Shown here piece by piece: positions 42,440 to 52,088 of a stretch of DNA of 64,000 bases. Positions within the stretch are counted from its first letter, which is position 1. Every line of letters starts with the position of its first letter. Origin of the DNA: CAZWBR01 sp964632305 (GTDB lineage Bacteria; Bacteroidota; Bacteroidia; Bacteroidales; Prolixibacteraceae). The translations under genes were made by a program, and so were the position numbers. The stretch covers positions 8,013 through 72,012 of the forward strand of contig CAZWBR010000017.1 of assembly GCA_964632305.1 (NCBI GenBank), in the 5' to 3' direction. A model generated the notes under the pieces. The model saw only the letters and a program-made list of their open reading frames with translations, did not search any database and had not been told where the DNA came from.

Positions 42440-43294
42440 TTAGTATTCCCAAAGATCCTGCTCGTAATTAAAGATCGCGGTTTTGATCCTTTCAGATTCT
42501 TCGGCGGCATATTCACCCGAAGCATACTGCTCGATGGAGCGGTTATTGTAAATATTTTCTTCTTTCACGATATAACTGTCGAAGCGGCGGGTCAGGAAAA
42601 GATCGTCAAAACTAAAGCTTCGTGCGCCGTTGGCCAGGTTAAGCGATTCATATTTGGCCAGAAGCGGACGGATTTCAGGATAATAGACCCAGAAAATCTT
42701 TTTCCTTAACACGTTTTCCTGTGTCACGTCTTCATCGCGATAGAAGAGACGGATAGGGCACAAGCCTAAGATGCGAACCTGCAGGGTAGAAGTTTGTTTA
42801 TCGAAATACCACACCTCTTTGATCATGATCTGTTTAATTTCCTCGGGACGCATATCCTGCTGAATGGTCACCTCCTCCATCTCGCCGGTCTCGAAATTTC
42901 TTCTCTGACTAACTTTTGTAGAGGCTCCGAATTGTTCCTTAACCTGGTTATAGGTCATCGGTAATTTAAACTCATTATCTTCCTGGGCAGCATCATAGGC
43001 AGTAATCCGGCCATCCTTGATACCTTTCAGCAGTAGATTGATCAGATTGGAACGCCCCTGTATCTCACGGGTAGGATAATAGAACTGCTGGTTCGATTTC
43101 TCCCTCAGATCAATAACCCTCCATATTGTTTTTGACCAAAGCACATCCGCTTCGCGAACACCAGGAAGCGGTGCAGGTTTCCGGTCAAGAGTGATCCGTT
43201 TTGAATAAGCGCCATCGATAACCTGGGCTTTCAAAACAACTGTTGAGGAAGTACCTAACAATATAACCAAAAGAATAAATAGTAATTTTTTCAT
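42440..43294 (-). CDS. gldN: Type IX secretion system protein GldN/PorN
   Basis: A periplasmic component that forms a ring with the lipoprotein GldK under the outer membrane. The 284-residue protein has a signal peptide (to about residue 23, ending VVLKA), then VLWSKTIWRVIDLREKSNQ, the hallmark opening of the family, KEVWYFDKQTSTLQVRILG and IFWVYYPEIRPLLAKYE. It is the last gene of the operon, 3 bp after gldM, and is followed by a strong terminator. Confidence 0.95.
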   Translation of the reverse strand: MKKLLFILLVILLGTSSTVVLKAQVIDGAYSKRITLDRKPAPLPGVREADVLWSKTIWRVIDLREKSNQQFYYPTREIQGRSNLINLLLKGIKDGRITAYDAAQEDNEFKLPMTYNQVKEQFGASTKVSQRRNFETGEMEEVTIQQDMRPEEIKQIMIKEVWYFDKQTSTLQVRILGLCPIRLFYRDEDVTQENVLRKKIFWVYYPEIRPLLAKYESLNLANGARSFSFDDLFLTRRFDSYIVKEENIYNNRSIEQYASGEYAAEESERIKTAIFNYEQDLWEY

Positions 43295-43297
43295 TGC

Positions 43298-44839
43298 TTA
43301 CCTGATTTTAAAGCTAATAGCAGACAAATTACGGGTAGACCCATCTTCGCCCTTGACCGTGATATTATCAAAATAGACCCGGCTTCCTGGATTCAACCCT
43401 TTCATCAGTTCGATCTGATCGGCAGAAAAACGGTTCCCGTTCGTAGGTTTATCAACAACATAACCGCCTTTGGAAGTCGAGACAATAAAGGAAGTGACCG
43501 TAAACTTCATCTGGAAATCGAAATCGGGGATCTCGGCAAAGACACCCTGTTCGGCCAGCAGTTCGTTTTTCGAAATTAACCCTTCATTTTTTCCTCCGAC
43601 GGTCGCGATAGGATTAGGGACCCGCTTAACGCGGAATTCAACCGTTCCAATCTGTTTTACGCTCCCGTCGATATCTGCGTTAACCGTAACCATCACCTTG
43701 GTTCCGACCTTATCTGGATAAACCACATATCCATCGGTGGTCTGTTCGAAGCGGGCATTTGTCATAGAGACTTTGACATTCTTCGATGCGATACCAGGAA
43801 CAGAGATGGAGACCGGGTTGGGTAGTCCGTGATAGAAAACATTCATCTTGGTCGGACTGACCGTCATTGAAGGTTTTGCCACCGTATATTCATGTTCGAA
43901 AGGATAAGGGACGACGATCCCGTTCGGATTTTTATAATTGATAACCCCATTCCATTTGAAAGTACCCTCACGCGAAGCAGTTAACCGGTAGAGACCGGCA
44001 TTCTCGCCAGGTACCATCGGAAGAGTGGAACCACCTACCACGATCTCCGGTTTTACGGTAGTATCTATCGCCGAGATAAATACCTTGGCTTCGTAGGTTC
44101 CTCCTTCGAGCACATAGTCGGATTTTGAAACGACCTGAGCTTTTAACTGGTTGAATTTGAATGAGCTGGCGTCGATCTGGGTATAAAGATAATTGATCAC
44201 ATCCGATTCCGAGTTACGAATATCCGATTGCATTTTCGACATCAGCGTAATAACGGCAATCAACGGATAACCTTCGAATTTACTCTGTTCCCACGATTCA
44301 GAATCCCCGTCAACAACCGGGGGCGCTGAAGTATCGAGACTCTTCTCAATAGCATGTACTAACGAAGCATTACTCGTGTCAATCAAAGAGATAAGGTAGC
44401 TCCGATAATCCTCAATGGCTTTCTTCAATTCGGTACCATGCTTCTTCACCAACATTATTTCGGCCGCGATATTCAAATCATCCTTTGACTCAATATTGTT
44501 GACATCGCCATCTGCGCCATCGGCCCGTTTAACGATCATCTCTTTTAAACTGGAGATATAATTATACAAAGTATCGGTACGCTTTTTAATCTCCAGTACT
44601 TCGCTGTTTAACTTTCCTGCTTTTTCAGGATTTTCCTGAGCAGAATTATTAAAATCAGTATAGACCTTCTCGTTCTTATTGTTGAAGTTTTCAATCGTCT
44701 TCATAAACCCTTGATCCACCACAGCAAAAGCATCCAGCACCGATTTGTCGACATTCAATGCCAACATTGCAGTCAGTACCAGGTACATGAGGCTAATCAT
44801 TCTTTGCCTCGGGGTTTCTGGACAGTTTTTTGTACCCAT
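43298..44839 (-). CDS. gldM: Type IX secretion system protein GldM/PorM
   Basis: Part of the proton-driven inner-membrane motor that powers type IX secretion (and gliding where present). The 513-residue protein opens with NCPETPRQRMISLMYLVLTAMLALNVDKSVLDAF, that is, a short cytoplasmic tail and a single membrane helix at about residues 16-30, followed by a long periplasmic part: helical bundle to about residue 220 and then beta-rich D2-D4 domains (EYTVAKPSMTVSPTKMNVFYHG). It lies between gldL (21 bp upstream) and gldN (3 bp downstream). Confidence 0.96.
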   Translation of the reverse strand: MGTKNCPETPRQRMISLMYLVLTAMLALNVDKSVLDAFAVVDQGFMKTIENFNNKNEKVYTDFNNSAQENPEKAGKLNSEVLEIKKRTDTLYNYISSLKEMIVKRADGADGDVNNIESKDDLNIAAEIMLVKKHGTELKKAIEDYRSYLISLIDTSNASLVHAIEKSLDTSAPPVVDGDSESWEQSKFEGYPLIAVITLMSKMQSDIRNSESDVINYLYTQIDASSFKFNQLKAQVVSKSDYVLEGGTYEAKVFISAIDTTVKPEIVVGGSTLPMVPGENAGLYRLTASREGTFKWNGVINYKNPNGIVVPYPFEHEYTVAKPSMTVSPTKMNVFYHGLPNPVSISVPGIASKNVKVSMTNARFEQTTDGYVVYPDKVGTKVMVTVNADIDGSVKQIGTVEFRVKRVPNPIATVGGKNEGLISKNELLAEQGVFAEIPDFDFQMKFTVTSFIVSTSKGGYVVDKPTNGNRFSADQIELMKGLNPGSRVYFDNITVKGEDGSTRNLSAISFKIR

Positions 44840-44860
44840 GTGGTCAGGAATTTAATAGAA

Positions 44861-45838
44861 TTAACCTTTAATATTCATTGCACCCAGCATATTCCCGTAG
44901 ACCTGATTCAAGGCTTCCAAATTACGGTTGAGCTGTTCGGTATGTTTACGGTATTTTTCGGCCTCCGACAAAGAAGCATCGATCAGTTGCGACATGGCAG
45001 AATAATCGGCATGTGCTTTGGTTGAGGTTTCAGACAGTTTTTTCACACTCTGCAGATGAATTTCATAGGATGAATTCAAGGATGCCAGATTGCTGTTGAT
45101 CTTGGTCAACTCACCTGAATAGGATTTGGAGTTCTCGTTCAGGGTTGCAAAATCCTTATTGATGGAATCCGAGAACTCTTTATAAGAAGAGGAGAGTTTT
45201 TCTCCGGTAGAGGAAAGCTGATCATTGATCTTGCGGGTTGACTCGGCAAACTTCTCGGCCATGCTCTTTGATGAGGTAGACATCACCTGTGAAGAATGTT
45301 CGTATGAACTAACCAGATCGTTCAGTGATTTTTCTATTGAGTGGGCGGCACGTGAATTGACATCGGTAAAGACATTTACCGATTCAGAAGCCGAGTTGAG
45401 GTTTCGGACATAAACATCGGTCGCTAAGGTAGCGCTTGAGATATCCGCGATACCACTGGCGGTATTGGACAGGTCCTGCAGACCTTTTTTCAGTTTGGCA
45501 AGCAACTCGGGCGATACCTCAGCTTTTTCAAGTAGGCTATCGAAGCCCACCGGCTGAGTTTTAGTTTGCAGGGAGGGATATTCGTCTTCCGGTATAAAAT
45601 CTTCTTTCAATTGCGGATAAACTTTGGTCCAGTCCGGGTTTTCGAGCATCGGTTCAAAAGCAGAGAGGAAAAAGATCAAGGCTTCAGTTGACATCCCGAT
45701 GGTCAGCATTAATCCCCCTGCCGGCCAGTGTTGCAGTTTAAACAATGCTCCAAGAAGTACTACAGATGCTCCAATACTATAAAAGTAGTTCATCGTTGAC
45801 TTCCACCTTTTCGAATGTGTTAATTCGGACATTCCCAT
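44861..45838 (-). CDS. gldL: Type IX secretion system motor protein GldL/PorL
   Basis: Inner-membrane motor partner of GldM. The 325-residue protein has two N-terminal membrane helices (about residues 17-35 and 40-62) separated by FKLQHWPAGG, with the conserved membrane-embedded Glu in MSTEALIFFLSAFEP, and a long cytoplasmic coiled-coil-like C-terminus rich in Ser/Lys/Leu (NSLNDLVSSYEHSSQVMS type repeats). The large cytoplasmic domain is normal for Bacteroidales GldL. Gaps to gldK and gldM are 35 and 21 bp. Confidence 0.95.
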   Translation of the reverse strand: MGMSELTHSKRWKSTMNYFYSIGASVVLLGALFKLQHWPAGGLMLTIGMSTEALIFFLSAFEPMLENPDWTKVYPQLKEDFIPEDEYPSLQTKTQPVGFDSLLEKAEVSPELLAKLKKGLQDLSNTASGIADISSATLATDVYVRNLNSASESVNVFTDVNSRAAHSIEKSLNDLVSSYEHSSQVMSTSSKSMAEKFAESTRKINDQLSSTGEKLSSSYKEFSDSINKDFATLNENSKSYSGELTKINSNLASLNSSYEIHLQSVKKLSETSTKAHADYSAMSQLIDASLSEAEKYRKHTEQLNRNLEALNQVYGNMLGAMNIKG

Positions 45839-45873
45839 GGTTATAGATATTAGATAGATTTTGTACTTAGTTA

Positions 45874-47208
45874 TTAAAACTCATCTCCGAAAGAAGAGCG
45901 CACGCACCGGAAACCGACATACGATTTGGCCGTATCCTGGTATTCGAATGTTCTTGTTCCGACTTGAATATAGTAAGTAATATCTTTCCACGATCCCCCG
46001 CGAATCACTTTCCGTTTCATAGTCGGAGCATCATCGGGCAGGGCATTGTACTCGAAATTGGGGTTCATATCATGCATAAAATTATAGGCAGACTCGTCAT
46101 AAGCGGTAATGGTCCATTCGGCGACGTTACCGGCCATGTCGTATAATCCGTACCCGTTGGGCTCGTAGGAAGCGACCTTGACCGAAGCTTTGCCTCCATC
46201 GTCGCTGTAATTTCCGCGCATAGGTTTGAAGTTAGCCATAAAGCATCCGGTTTGTGAACGAGTGTAATACCCGCCCCAGGGATACATCGAGTTGTTTAAT
46301 CCTCCGCGGGCGGCCAGTTCCCATTCAGCTTCGGAAGGCAGACGATAATCCTGAACCAGATAATCGCCTCTTTCGGCTAAGGAGGCATTCTTGTAATTTG
46401 TTCTCCACATGCAGAAAGCTTTAGCTTGTTTCCAGCTAACGCCGACCACCGGATAATCGTCGAATCCGGGATGCGAGAAATACATCTTAGCCCAGGGTTC
46501 ATTGTAGGAATAGGTGTAGTCCCTGATCCAAACCAGGGTATCAGGATAGATGTTCACGCCCTCACTCATCACGAAGCTGGAGCGGCTCTCGATTGGGACA
46601 ACTTTACCGGCTAAATCGGTCACAGTTCCCTGATAACTCTGGGTATCGAAATTATAGGAGTTTTGTCTCCTGGCGGCTTGTTGCAGATCAACCCAGTAAT
46701 AGCTATAGTTCAGCTTACGGGTGTCAATTTCCTTTTTACCGAAGATGCGGTCATTACCCTGATAATACATAGGTTCAAGCGCTTCGCGGTAGTCGGGATC
46801 GCTCCAGTCGAGCCTGGTATCCCAGTCAATTATGGCTGGTTCGATCGTATTGCCTTTACGGTCCTCCGTGATCTGAAATTCATCAAATTGTTCAGCAAGC
46901 ATCTTCCTGGCGATCGAGTCGCGGACCCAGTACACAAACTGACGGTATTCGTTGTTGGTGATTTCGGTATCATCCATCCAGAACGACATAAGATCGACGG
47001 TTCGGGTAGGGCTGGTAGCATTAGCGACATCCTGATCGCCCGGGCCCATATTAAAACTTTGTCCGGGGATTAAAGACATTCCCAGAGGAGCCGGTTCGAA
47101 ATACTTTCCCCGCTTCTCTACCCCAATCAATTCGCCGCTACCGGAACGGTGACAACTGGAAAACAGCAGTATTGCCGCCATACTGCAAAAGAATAATATT
47201 CTCTTCAT
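45874..47208 (-). CDS. gldK: Type IX secretion lipoprotein GldK/PorK
   Basis: An outer-membrane lipoprotein with a formylglycine-generating-enzyme-like (SUMF1) fold that forms the periplasmic ring with GldN. The 444-residue protein has a lipobox LLFSSC (Cys20), then GQSFNMGPGDQDV and the FGE-type segments VSWKQAKAFCMWR, RLPSEAEWELAARGG, NGYGLYDMAGNVAEW and VIRGGSW, ending GFRCVRSSF. I chose the ATG at 47208 because it gives a normal lipoprotein signal; an upstream in-frame ATG at 47253 overlaps the end of porP. Confidence 0.95.
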   Translation of the reverse strand: MKRILFFCSMAAILLFSSCHRSGSGELIGVEKRGKYFEPAPLGMSLIPGQSFNMGPGDQDVANATSPTRTVDLMSFWMDDTEITNNEYRQFVYWVRDSIARKMLAEQFDEFQITEDRKGNTIEPAIIDWDTRLDWSDPDYREALEPMYYQGNDRIFGKKEIDTRKLNYSYYWVDLQQAARRQNSYNFDTQSYQGTVTDLAGKVVPIESRSSFVMSEGVNIYPDTLVWIRDYTYSYNEPWAKMYFSHPGFDDYPVVGVSWKQAKAFCMWRTNYKNASLAERGDYLVQDYRLPSEAEWELAARGGLNNSMYPWGGYYTRSQTGCFMANFKPMRGNYSDDGGKASVKVASYEPNGYGLYDMAGNVAEWTITAYDESAYNFMHDMNPNFEYNALPDDAPTMKRKVIRGGSWKDITYYIQVGTRTFEYQDTAKSYVGFRCVRSSFGDEF

Positions 47209-47252
47209 AGTTCTACTAATATATTGAGCACAACTTTCCTGATCAATAACCA

Positions 47253-48194
47253 TTATAAAAATCTTACACTTTTATATTTGTGCAATTTTCGCTTGTTAAA
47301 CATTACCGAGTAAGCCACAAAGAGCTCGTGAGACCCCGAGTTATACCTTGACAAAGCAGAAGTGTTTAGGTCGTAAGAGTATCCGAACTTTAATCCATTC
47401 TGCAACTCTGTACCCAAAAGGATTACAACAGCGTCGTTAGGTCTGTAGCTTAACCCGCCCCATAATCTCTCATCATATTGAAGAATACAGTTCAGGTCAA
47501 CCTGGTAAGTCGTTCCATCAGTTTTAAAAAAGAACGAAGGTTTCAGTTCAATCAATTTATTAACTGTTTCAACCCTATAGCCTCCAGAAAAATAATAATG
47601 TCTCTTTAAAGAATACTCCCCCTCATTCCCAAAAGAAAAGGAGGGTTGATTTAAATGGCGTAAAGACAATGCAAGATAATAGTCTTTGTGCTTATAAAAA
47701 AGTCCCAAACCAAGATCTGTCAAAATTCCGTTAGTCTCCTGTTGCGGGAGACCGGGATCAGAACTATTTATAAGATCACTACCCTCTTCCTGGAGCCATC
47801 CCGGTTTCAGATTCTTATTCATAATCCCCACCGAGACACCTGACCCAAGCATGCCTTGTCCGACCGTTGTTCGCCAGGAATAACTGATTCCTACCGACAC
47901 ATTCTTCTCATAACCCGCCACGTCATTGATAAAAGAGATCCCAATTCCATCATTTTTTCCGATCAGAGGCACCGAAGCATCGGCATTAAAAACCGTCGTC
48001 TTCGGAGCACCCGGGAATCCCACCCATTGATATCTGTTTAACAACGAAGCATTTATAACATCAGAGCTGCCTGCAAAACCCGGATTGACCGTCAAAAGGT
48101 TAAACATGTTTTGACTGAATTGCGGATCTTGCTGCGCTTTCGCAGCGAAAGTAGTAATAATTAACAAAATCCAAAATAGTTTAACACTTTTCAT
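47253..48194 (-). CDS. porP: PorP/SprF-family type IX secretion outer-membrane protein
   Basis: A 313-residue outer-membrane barrel of the type IX secretion system. After a signal peptide (ending TTFAAKA) it opens QQDPQFSQNMFNLLTVNPGFAGS, the family signature, and continues with alternating strands (GIGISFINDVAGYEKNVSVG, GYRVETVNKLIELKPSFFF). It heads the porP-gldK-gldL-gldM-gldN cluster, the same order as the por genes of Porphyromonas. A single such protein next to gldK suggests the core PorP rather than one of the many cargo-linked SprF paralogues. Confidence 0.93.
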   Translation of the reverse strand: MKSVKLFWILLIITTFAAKAQQDPQFSQNMFNLLTVNPGFAGSSDVINASLLNRYQWVGFPGAPKTTVFNADASVPLIGKNDGIGISFINDVAGYEKNVSVGISYSWRTTVGQGMLGSGVSVGIMNKNLKPGWLQEEGSDLINSSDPGLPQQETNGILTDLGLGLFYKHKDYYLALSLRHLNQPSFSFGNEGEYSLKRHYYFSGGYRVETVNKLIELKPSFFFKTDGTTYQVDLNCILQYDERLWGGLSYRPNDAVVILLGTELQNGLKFGYSYDLNTSALSRYNSGSHELFVAYSVMFNKRKLHKYKSVRFL

Positions 48195-48280
48195 TCAAAT
48201 AGTTGAAAAAACTTATCAAGTATTTTACAAAACAACTCTTTCGCATTATATTCTTAATTTCTTAAAACAGCCTGTTCAAA

Positions 48281-49408
48281 TCAGTAGCTTTTGCTAAAAA
48301 AATTCCACCACCGATCAGGAATCTCATTTCTGCAGGCCCTCTTGTAGTCCCTTTTCGAACAAGGGATCCTCAAAGGGAAAGTATCGCAATCGGGCGAAGG
48401 CACTTCCATCCACCACCGTTTGGAAACCGGATGCTTTAAAAAAGTGATCGGCTCGGATAACCCTTCAATCGGAACCTGGTAGTGTTGAAAATCAATCGCT
48501 TCGTCGGCAGGAACCTCGTCAATACGTTTCGATACCCCGTTGATGAAATACCAGCAAAGCTGGGCCGCCATCATTCCACCAATGGAAGCGGGATCATTTT
48601 CGGGGGCATAACCGAAAAGGCCAAACCATACCGGTGAGGTGGCAATACCTGAATACCAGGCCAACTGACATGCTTCCTCCCCGCTTAACCCGTTGGGAGA
48701 GTTACGCGATTGCCCAGGCGCCTCCGACATCTTCATCGCCCCAAAATCAAAACTTACCAGATCGGCATTACGCAACAATGGTTCAATATCGCGAACATCA
48801 TTGCGAAGCTCACCCAAAGAAATCAGATTCCCGGTGAAGCTCTCGGTCACCTCATCCCGGTTTAGTTGATTAATAAAATAGGATTGAATCGCGATCAGAT
48901 TAACCGTCGTTCTAAATGGCAGATTATTGATAAATATTTCGTCATTTGAATTGCCGTTCTCACCGTAATTATCGATCCGGTCGTCGATCACCGCGAGAAT
49001 CAGATCCTCCTTTTCAAAACCGGAGATTACCGGTACGGTGATATCCTGGCTTCCACCTAGGATGAGTAACGGAATATCCCATAGCATAAGCTCTTCAGCA
49101 ACCATTTTCACAGCGGCAAAAGTGTCTGTGGCATCCTTGCCGGCTTTGATATTTCCCAAATCAACGATACGGAAATCTTCAGGGAACCCGGAGAGCATGT
49201 AGAGCTGTTGCCTTATCCGGTCGGGACCTTCAGCAAAATTGCGGCAATAGGAGGTTCTTGCTTCAGGGATACCGATAATCGCCACATCGGGAAGGTTGTG
49301 TTCATCCCATTGGTTCTGTCGTAGCTGATATCCCAATTTATCTTTCCCTCCTGAAAATTGCTTAACAACTTCCAGTTCCTGAGATGGGATAATCAGTTCT
49401 TTTAACAT
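48281..49408 (-). CDS. Ureohydrolase (arginase/formimidoylglutamase) family protein lacking metal ligands
   Basis: A 375-residue protein with the arginase fold outline but without its manganese site. The three ligand motifs are replaced: GGGHD by GGSQD (residues 118-122), DAHxD by DDRID (142-146), and SxDxDxxDP by SFDFGAMKMSEAPG (219-232). It therefore should not hydrolyse guanidino compounds. Automatic annotation of relatives is often formimidoylglutamase. It lies between topA (79 bp) and porP (86 bp), an association with the type IX locus that I recall from other Bacteroidota, so a structural or regulatory role is more likely than catalysis. Confidence 0.8.
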   Translation of the reverse strand: MLKELIIPSQELEVVKQFSGGKDKLGYQLRQNQWDEHNLPDVAIIGIPEARTSYCRNFAEGPDRIRQQLYMLSGFPEDFRIVDLGNIKAGKDATDTFAAVKMVAEELMLWDIPLLILGGSQDITVPVISGFEKEDLILAVIDDRIDNYGENGNSNDEIFINNLPFRTTVNLIAIQSYFINQLNRDEVTESFTGNLISLGELRNDVRDIEPLLRNADLVSFDFGAMKMSEAPGQSRNSPNGLSGEEACQLAWYSGIATSPVWFGLFGYAPENDPASIGGMMAAQLCWYFINGVSKRIDEVPADEAIDFQHYQVPIEGLSEPITFLKHPVSKRWWMEVPSPDCDTFPLRIPCSKRDYKRACRNEIPDRWWNFFSKSY

Positions 49409-49487
49409 CGGCTATTATTTTGGTAATAATAACTTACAAGGTAAAGAAATTTTACGGAGAAATGCAAGACAATAAATAAAACTTCGA

Positions 49488-51824
49488 TTATTTTCCCTTT
49501 CTCGCTCCTGTTTTAGGCTTCTTACTCTCTGTCTCAATCAATTGTCTGCACTCGTCGAGGGTCAGCTTCTCAATATCCACATCTTTTTTAAGCCGGATGT
49601 TCATTTTCTTGTAAGAGAGATAAGGGCCCCAACGGCCTTGAAGAACGCGGATCGCGGGATCTTCGTCATAAGTTTTTAACAGTGATTTGATCACTTTGTC
49701 GCGTCGTTCCTCGATAAGTTCAATGGCGCGGTCCAGGGTTATCGTGTAAGGATCGTCGACACCCTTTTTTAGAGAAGCGAAATTTGATTCATGCTTTACG
49801 TAAGGGCCGAAGCGACCTAATCCGACAGAGACCTTTTTCCCTTCATACTCTCCCAAATCGCGGGGGAGATCAAAAAGTTTTATCGCCTCTTCAAGTGTAA
49901 TCGTCTCAATGCTTTGCCCTTGTTTCAAACTGGCAAACGTTGGTTTTTCGTCACTTCCCTCTGCGGCTTCACCTAACTGCACAAAGGGGCCGAAGCGACC
50001 TATTTTTACAGAGACCGGTTTACCGGAGACCGGATCGTCGCCCAGGCTTCTTTGGCCGCGGGTCCGCTCCGAATTCACCAGTGCATCCTCAATCTGTCTA
50101 TGGAATGGACGGTAAAAACCATCGATCATCTGGTTCCAGACCAAATTGCCTTCGGCAATCTCATCAAACTGCTTCTCAACGGAAGCTGTAAAATTATAAT
50201 CGACAATCGGTTCGAAATATTTACAAAGAAAATCATTGACCACCAGGCCTATATCCGTGGGGAATAACTTCGATTTTTCAGTCCCGGTAATCTCGCTTTT
50301 TTCTTCCGTTTTGATCTTCCCGTTTTTCAACACCATCAACAGGTATTTTCTTTCTGTTCCCGGGCGATCCTCCTTCACCACATAATCGCGTTGTTGAATG
50401 GTAGTAATGGTCGGGGCATAAGTAGACGGGCGCCCAATACCCAGTTCTTCTAGCTTACGGACGAGGCTGGCCTCGTTATATCGTGCGGGTTTTTGAGTAA
50501 AACGCTGCAGGGCCTGAGCCGACTCCATCTGAAGTTGCTGGTTAAGAGTCAACGGAGGTAACAGCCCTTTTTCGTCCTCCGAAAGATTCTCATCATCGGT
50601 CGATTCCAGGTAAACCCCCAGAAAACCGTCAAACTTAAGCACCTCACCAGTAGCAACGAACTGCTCCCGCGATTTTGAAATATCTATATTTACAGTTGTC
50701 CTCTCGATTTCGGCATCGGCCATTTGAGAGGCCAATGTTCTTTTCCAGATCAGATTATAGAGTTTTTGTTCCTGAGGGGTCCCTTCTATTTCTTCCTGGT
50801 CGAGATAGGTGGGACGGATGGCCTCATGGGCTTCCTGAGCCCCTTTAACCCTGGTTTTATAATGCCTGATCTTAACATACTTTTCTCCATACGAGGCCGC
50901 GATCTTCTTTTTCGCACTGTTAAGCGCCAACTCAGAGAGATTGGTCGAGTCAGTACGCATATAGGTGATAAAACCTGCCTCATATAAGCGCTGCGCCACC
51001 GACATCGTCAATCCGACGGGGAAACCAAGTTTGCGGCTGGCCTCCTGTTGAAGGGTCGAGGTGGTAAAAGGCGGAGCCGGCGATTTCTTCGCTGGCTTAA
51101 CCACAATGTCACTGATCACAAAATCGGAATTACTGCAACTCTCCAGAAACGATTTGGCCTGATCGGCCGTCTCAAAACGGGTAGGACATTCAGCCTTTAT
51201 AAAGGCATTCTTTCCATTCTTTTCAGGGACCAGGAACAACGCGCTTGCTTTAATGTATGGGGTTGATACCGCATTAATGATCTCCCGCTCTCGTTCCACG
51301 ATAAGCCTCACAGCAACCGATTGAACCCTACCGGCCGATAAGGATGGCTTCACCTTTTTCCACAACACCGGGGAGATTTCGAAACCGACCAAACGGTCAA
51401 GAACACGGCGGGCCTGCTGAGCATCAACAAGATCCCTGTTAAGGCGGCGCGGCGTTTCAATGGCATTCAGAATCGCATCTTTAGTGATCTCATGAAAGAC
51501 TATACGATTGGTCTTTTCAGGATCAAGTTTCAACACCTCCATCAAATGCCAGGCGATCGCCTCTCCCTCGCGGTCCTCATCGGATGCGATCCAGATGGTC
51601 TTGGCAGCCTTCGCCATTTTCTTCAGTTCGGCTACCACTTTCTTCTTATCATCGGAGATGATATAGTTAGGCTGATATTGATTATTTATATCAACCCCAA
51701 AATCTTTCTTATCCAGATCCCGGATATGTCCGAAACTCGACGTAACCAAAAAATCTTTTCCCAGATATTTTTCTATCGTCTTGGCCTTCGCCGGTGACTC
51801 AACAATGACTAAATTATCGCCCAT
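49488..51824 (-). CDS. topA: DNA topoisomerase I (type IA)
   Basis: Relaxes negative supercoils. The 778-residue enzyme has the N-terminal Toprim domain (LVIVESPAKAKTIEKYLG at 5-22 and IASDEDREGEAIAWHL at 79-94), the catalytic tyrosine Tyr288 in GFITYMRTDST, and GIGRPSTYAPTI further on. The C-terminal part consists of several repeats with the pattern RxGxFGPYVxxG (for example KIGRFGPFVQLG, GLGRFGPYVKH, LQGRWGPYLSY) in place of the Cys4 zinc fingers of the E. coli enzyme. A well-formed promoter lies at 51866-51897. Confidence 0.97.
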   Translation of the reverse strand: MGDNLVIVESPAKAKTIEKYLGKDFLVTSSFGHIRDLDKKDFGVDINNQYQPNYIISDDKKKVVAELKKMAKAAKTIWIASDEDREGEAIAWHLMEVLKLDPEKTNRIVFHEITKDAILNAIETPRRLNRDLVDAQQARRVLDRLVGFEISPVLWKKVKPSLSAGRVQSVAVRLIVEREREIINAVSTPYIKASALFLVPEKNGKNAFIKAECPTRFETADQAKSFLESCSNSDFVISDIVVKPAKKSPAPPFTTSTLQQEASRKLGFPVGLTMSVAQRLYEAGFITYMRTDSTNLSELALNSAKKKIAASYGEKYVKIRHYKTRVKGAQEAHEAIRPTYLDQEEIEGTPQEQKLYNLIWKRTLASQMADAEIERTTVNIDISKSREQFVATGEVLKFDGFLGVYLESTDDENLSEDEKGLLPPLTLNQQLQMESAQALQRFTQKPARYNEASLVRKLEELGIGRPSTYAPTITTIQQRDYVVKEDRPGTERKYLLMVLKNGKIKTEEKSEITGTEKSKLFPTDIGLVVNDFLCKYFEPIVDYNFTASVEKQFDEIAEGNLVWNQMIDGFYRPFHRQIEDALVNSERTRGQRSLGDDPVSGKPVSVKIGRFGPFVQLGEAAEGSDEKPTFASLKQGQSIETITLEEAIKLFDLPRDLGEYEGKKVSVGLGRFGPYVKHESNFASLKKGVDDPYTITLDRAIELIEERRDKVIKSLLKTYDEDPAIRVLQGRWGPYLSYKKMNIRLKKDVDIEKLTLDECRQLIETESKKPKTGARKGK

Positions 51825-51865
51825 CCTTTTGATGATAACAGATCAGGAACCTCCTGAAATTTTTG

Positions 51866-51897
51866 CAAAGTAAAGAAAATCACTATTTAAGTTCAAA
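51866..51897 (-). promoter_or_regulatory. Promoter of topA
   Basis: On the minus strand TTTG (complement of 51894-51897) and TTACTTTG (complement of 51866-51873) are separated by exactly 20 bp, about 42 bases before the topA ATG. Confidence 0.6.
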
Positions 51898-52088
51898 GAA
51901 TTTTGCTGAACTAAATTCCCGAGCCCCATTTAATTAATGCAAAAATAGACTATAATAAAATGAATGTCAATGGCTTATTAACACATATTTTATTTTTGCG
52001 CAACTACTCTGGAAAAGCGAAAAGCTGAACCTACCCTGTAAGTTCCGAAACGATCGACTCCTTGACCCAGCGGATGGGCGAGGCCATT

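Noticed and set aside
52031..52087. 18-codon minus-strand frame (MASPIRWVKESIVSELTG) overlapping the end of the TonB receptor gene
   Set aside because: It looks protein-like, perhaps a remnant of a lost downstream gene, but it is too short to support and has no visible continuation.
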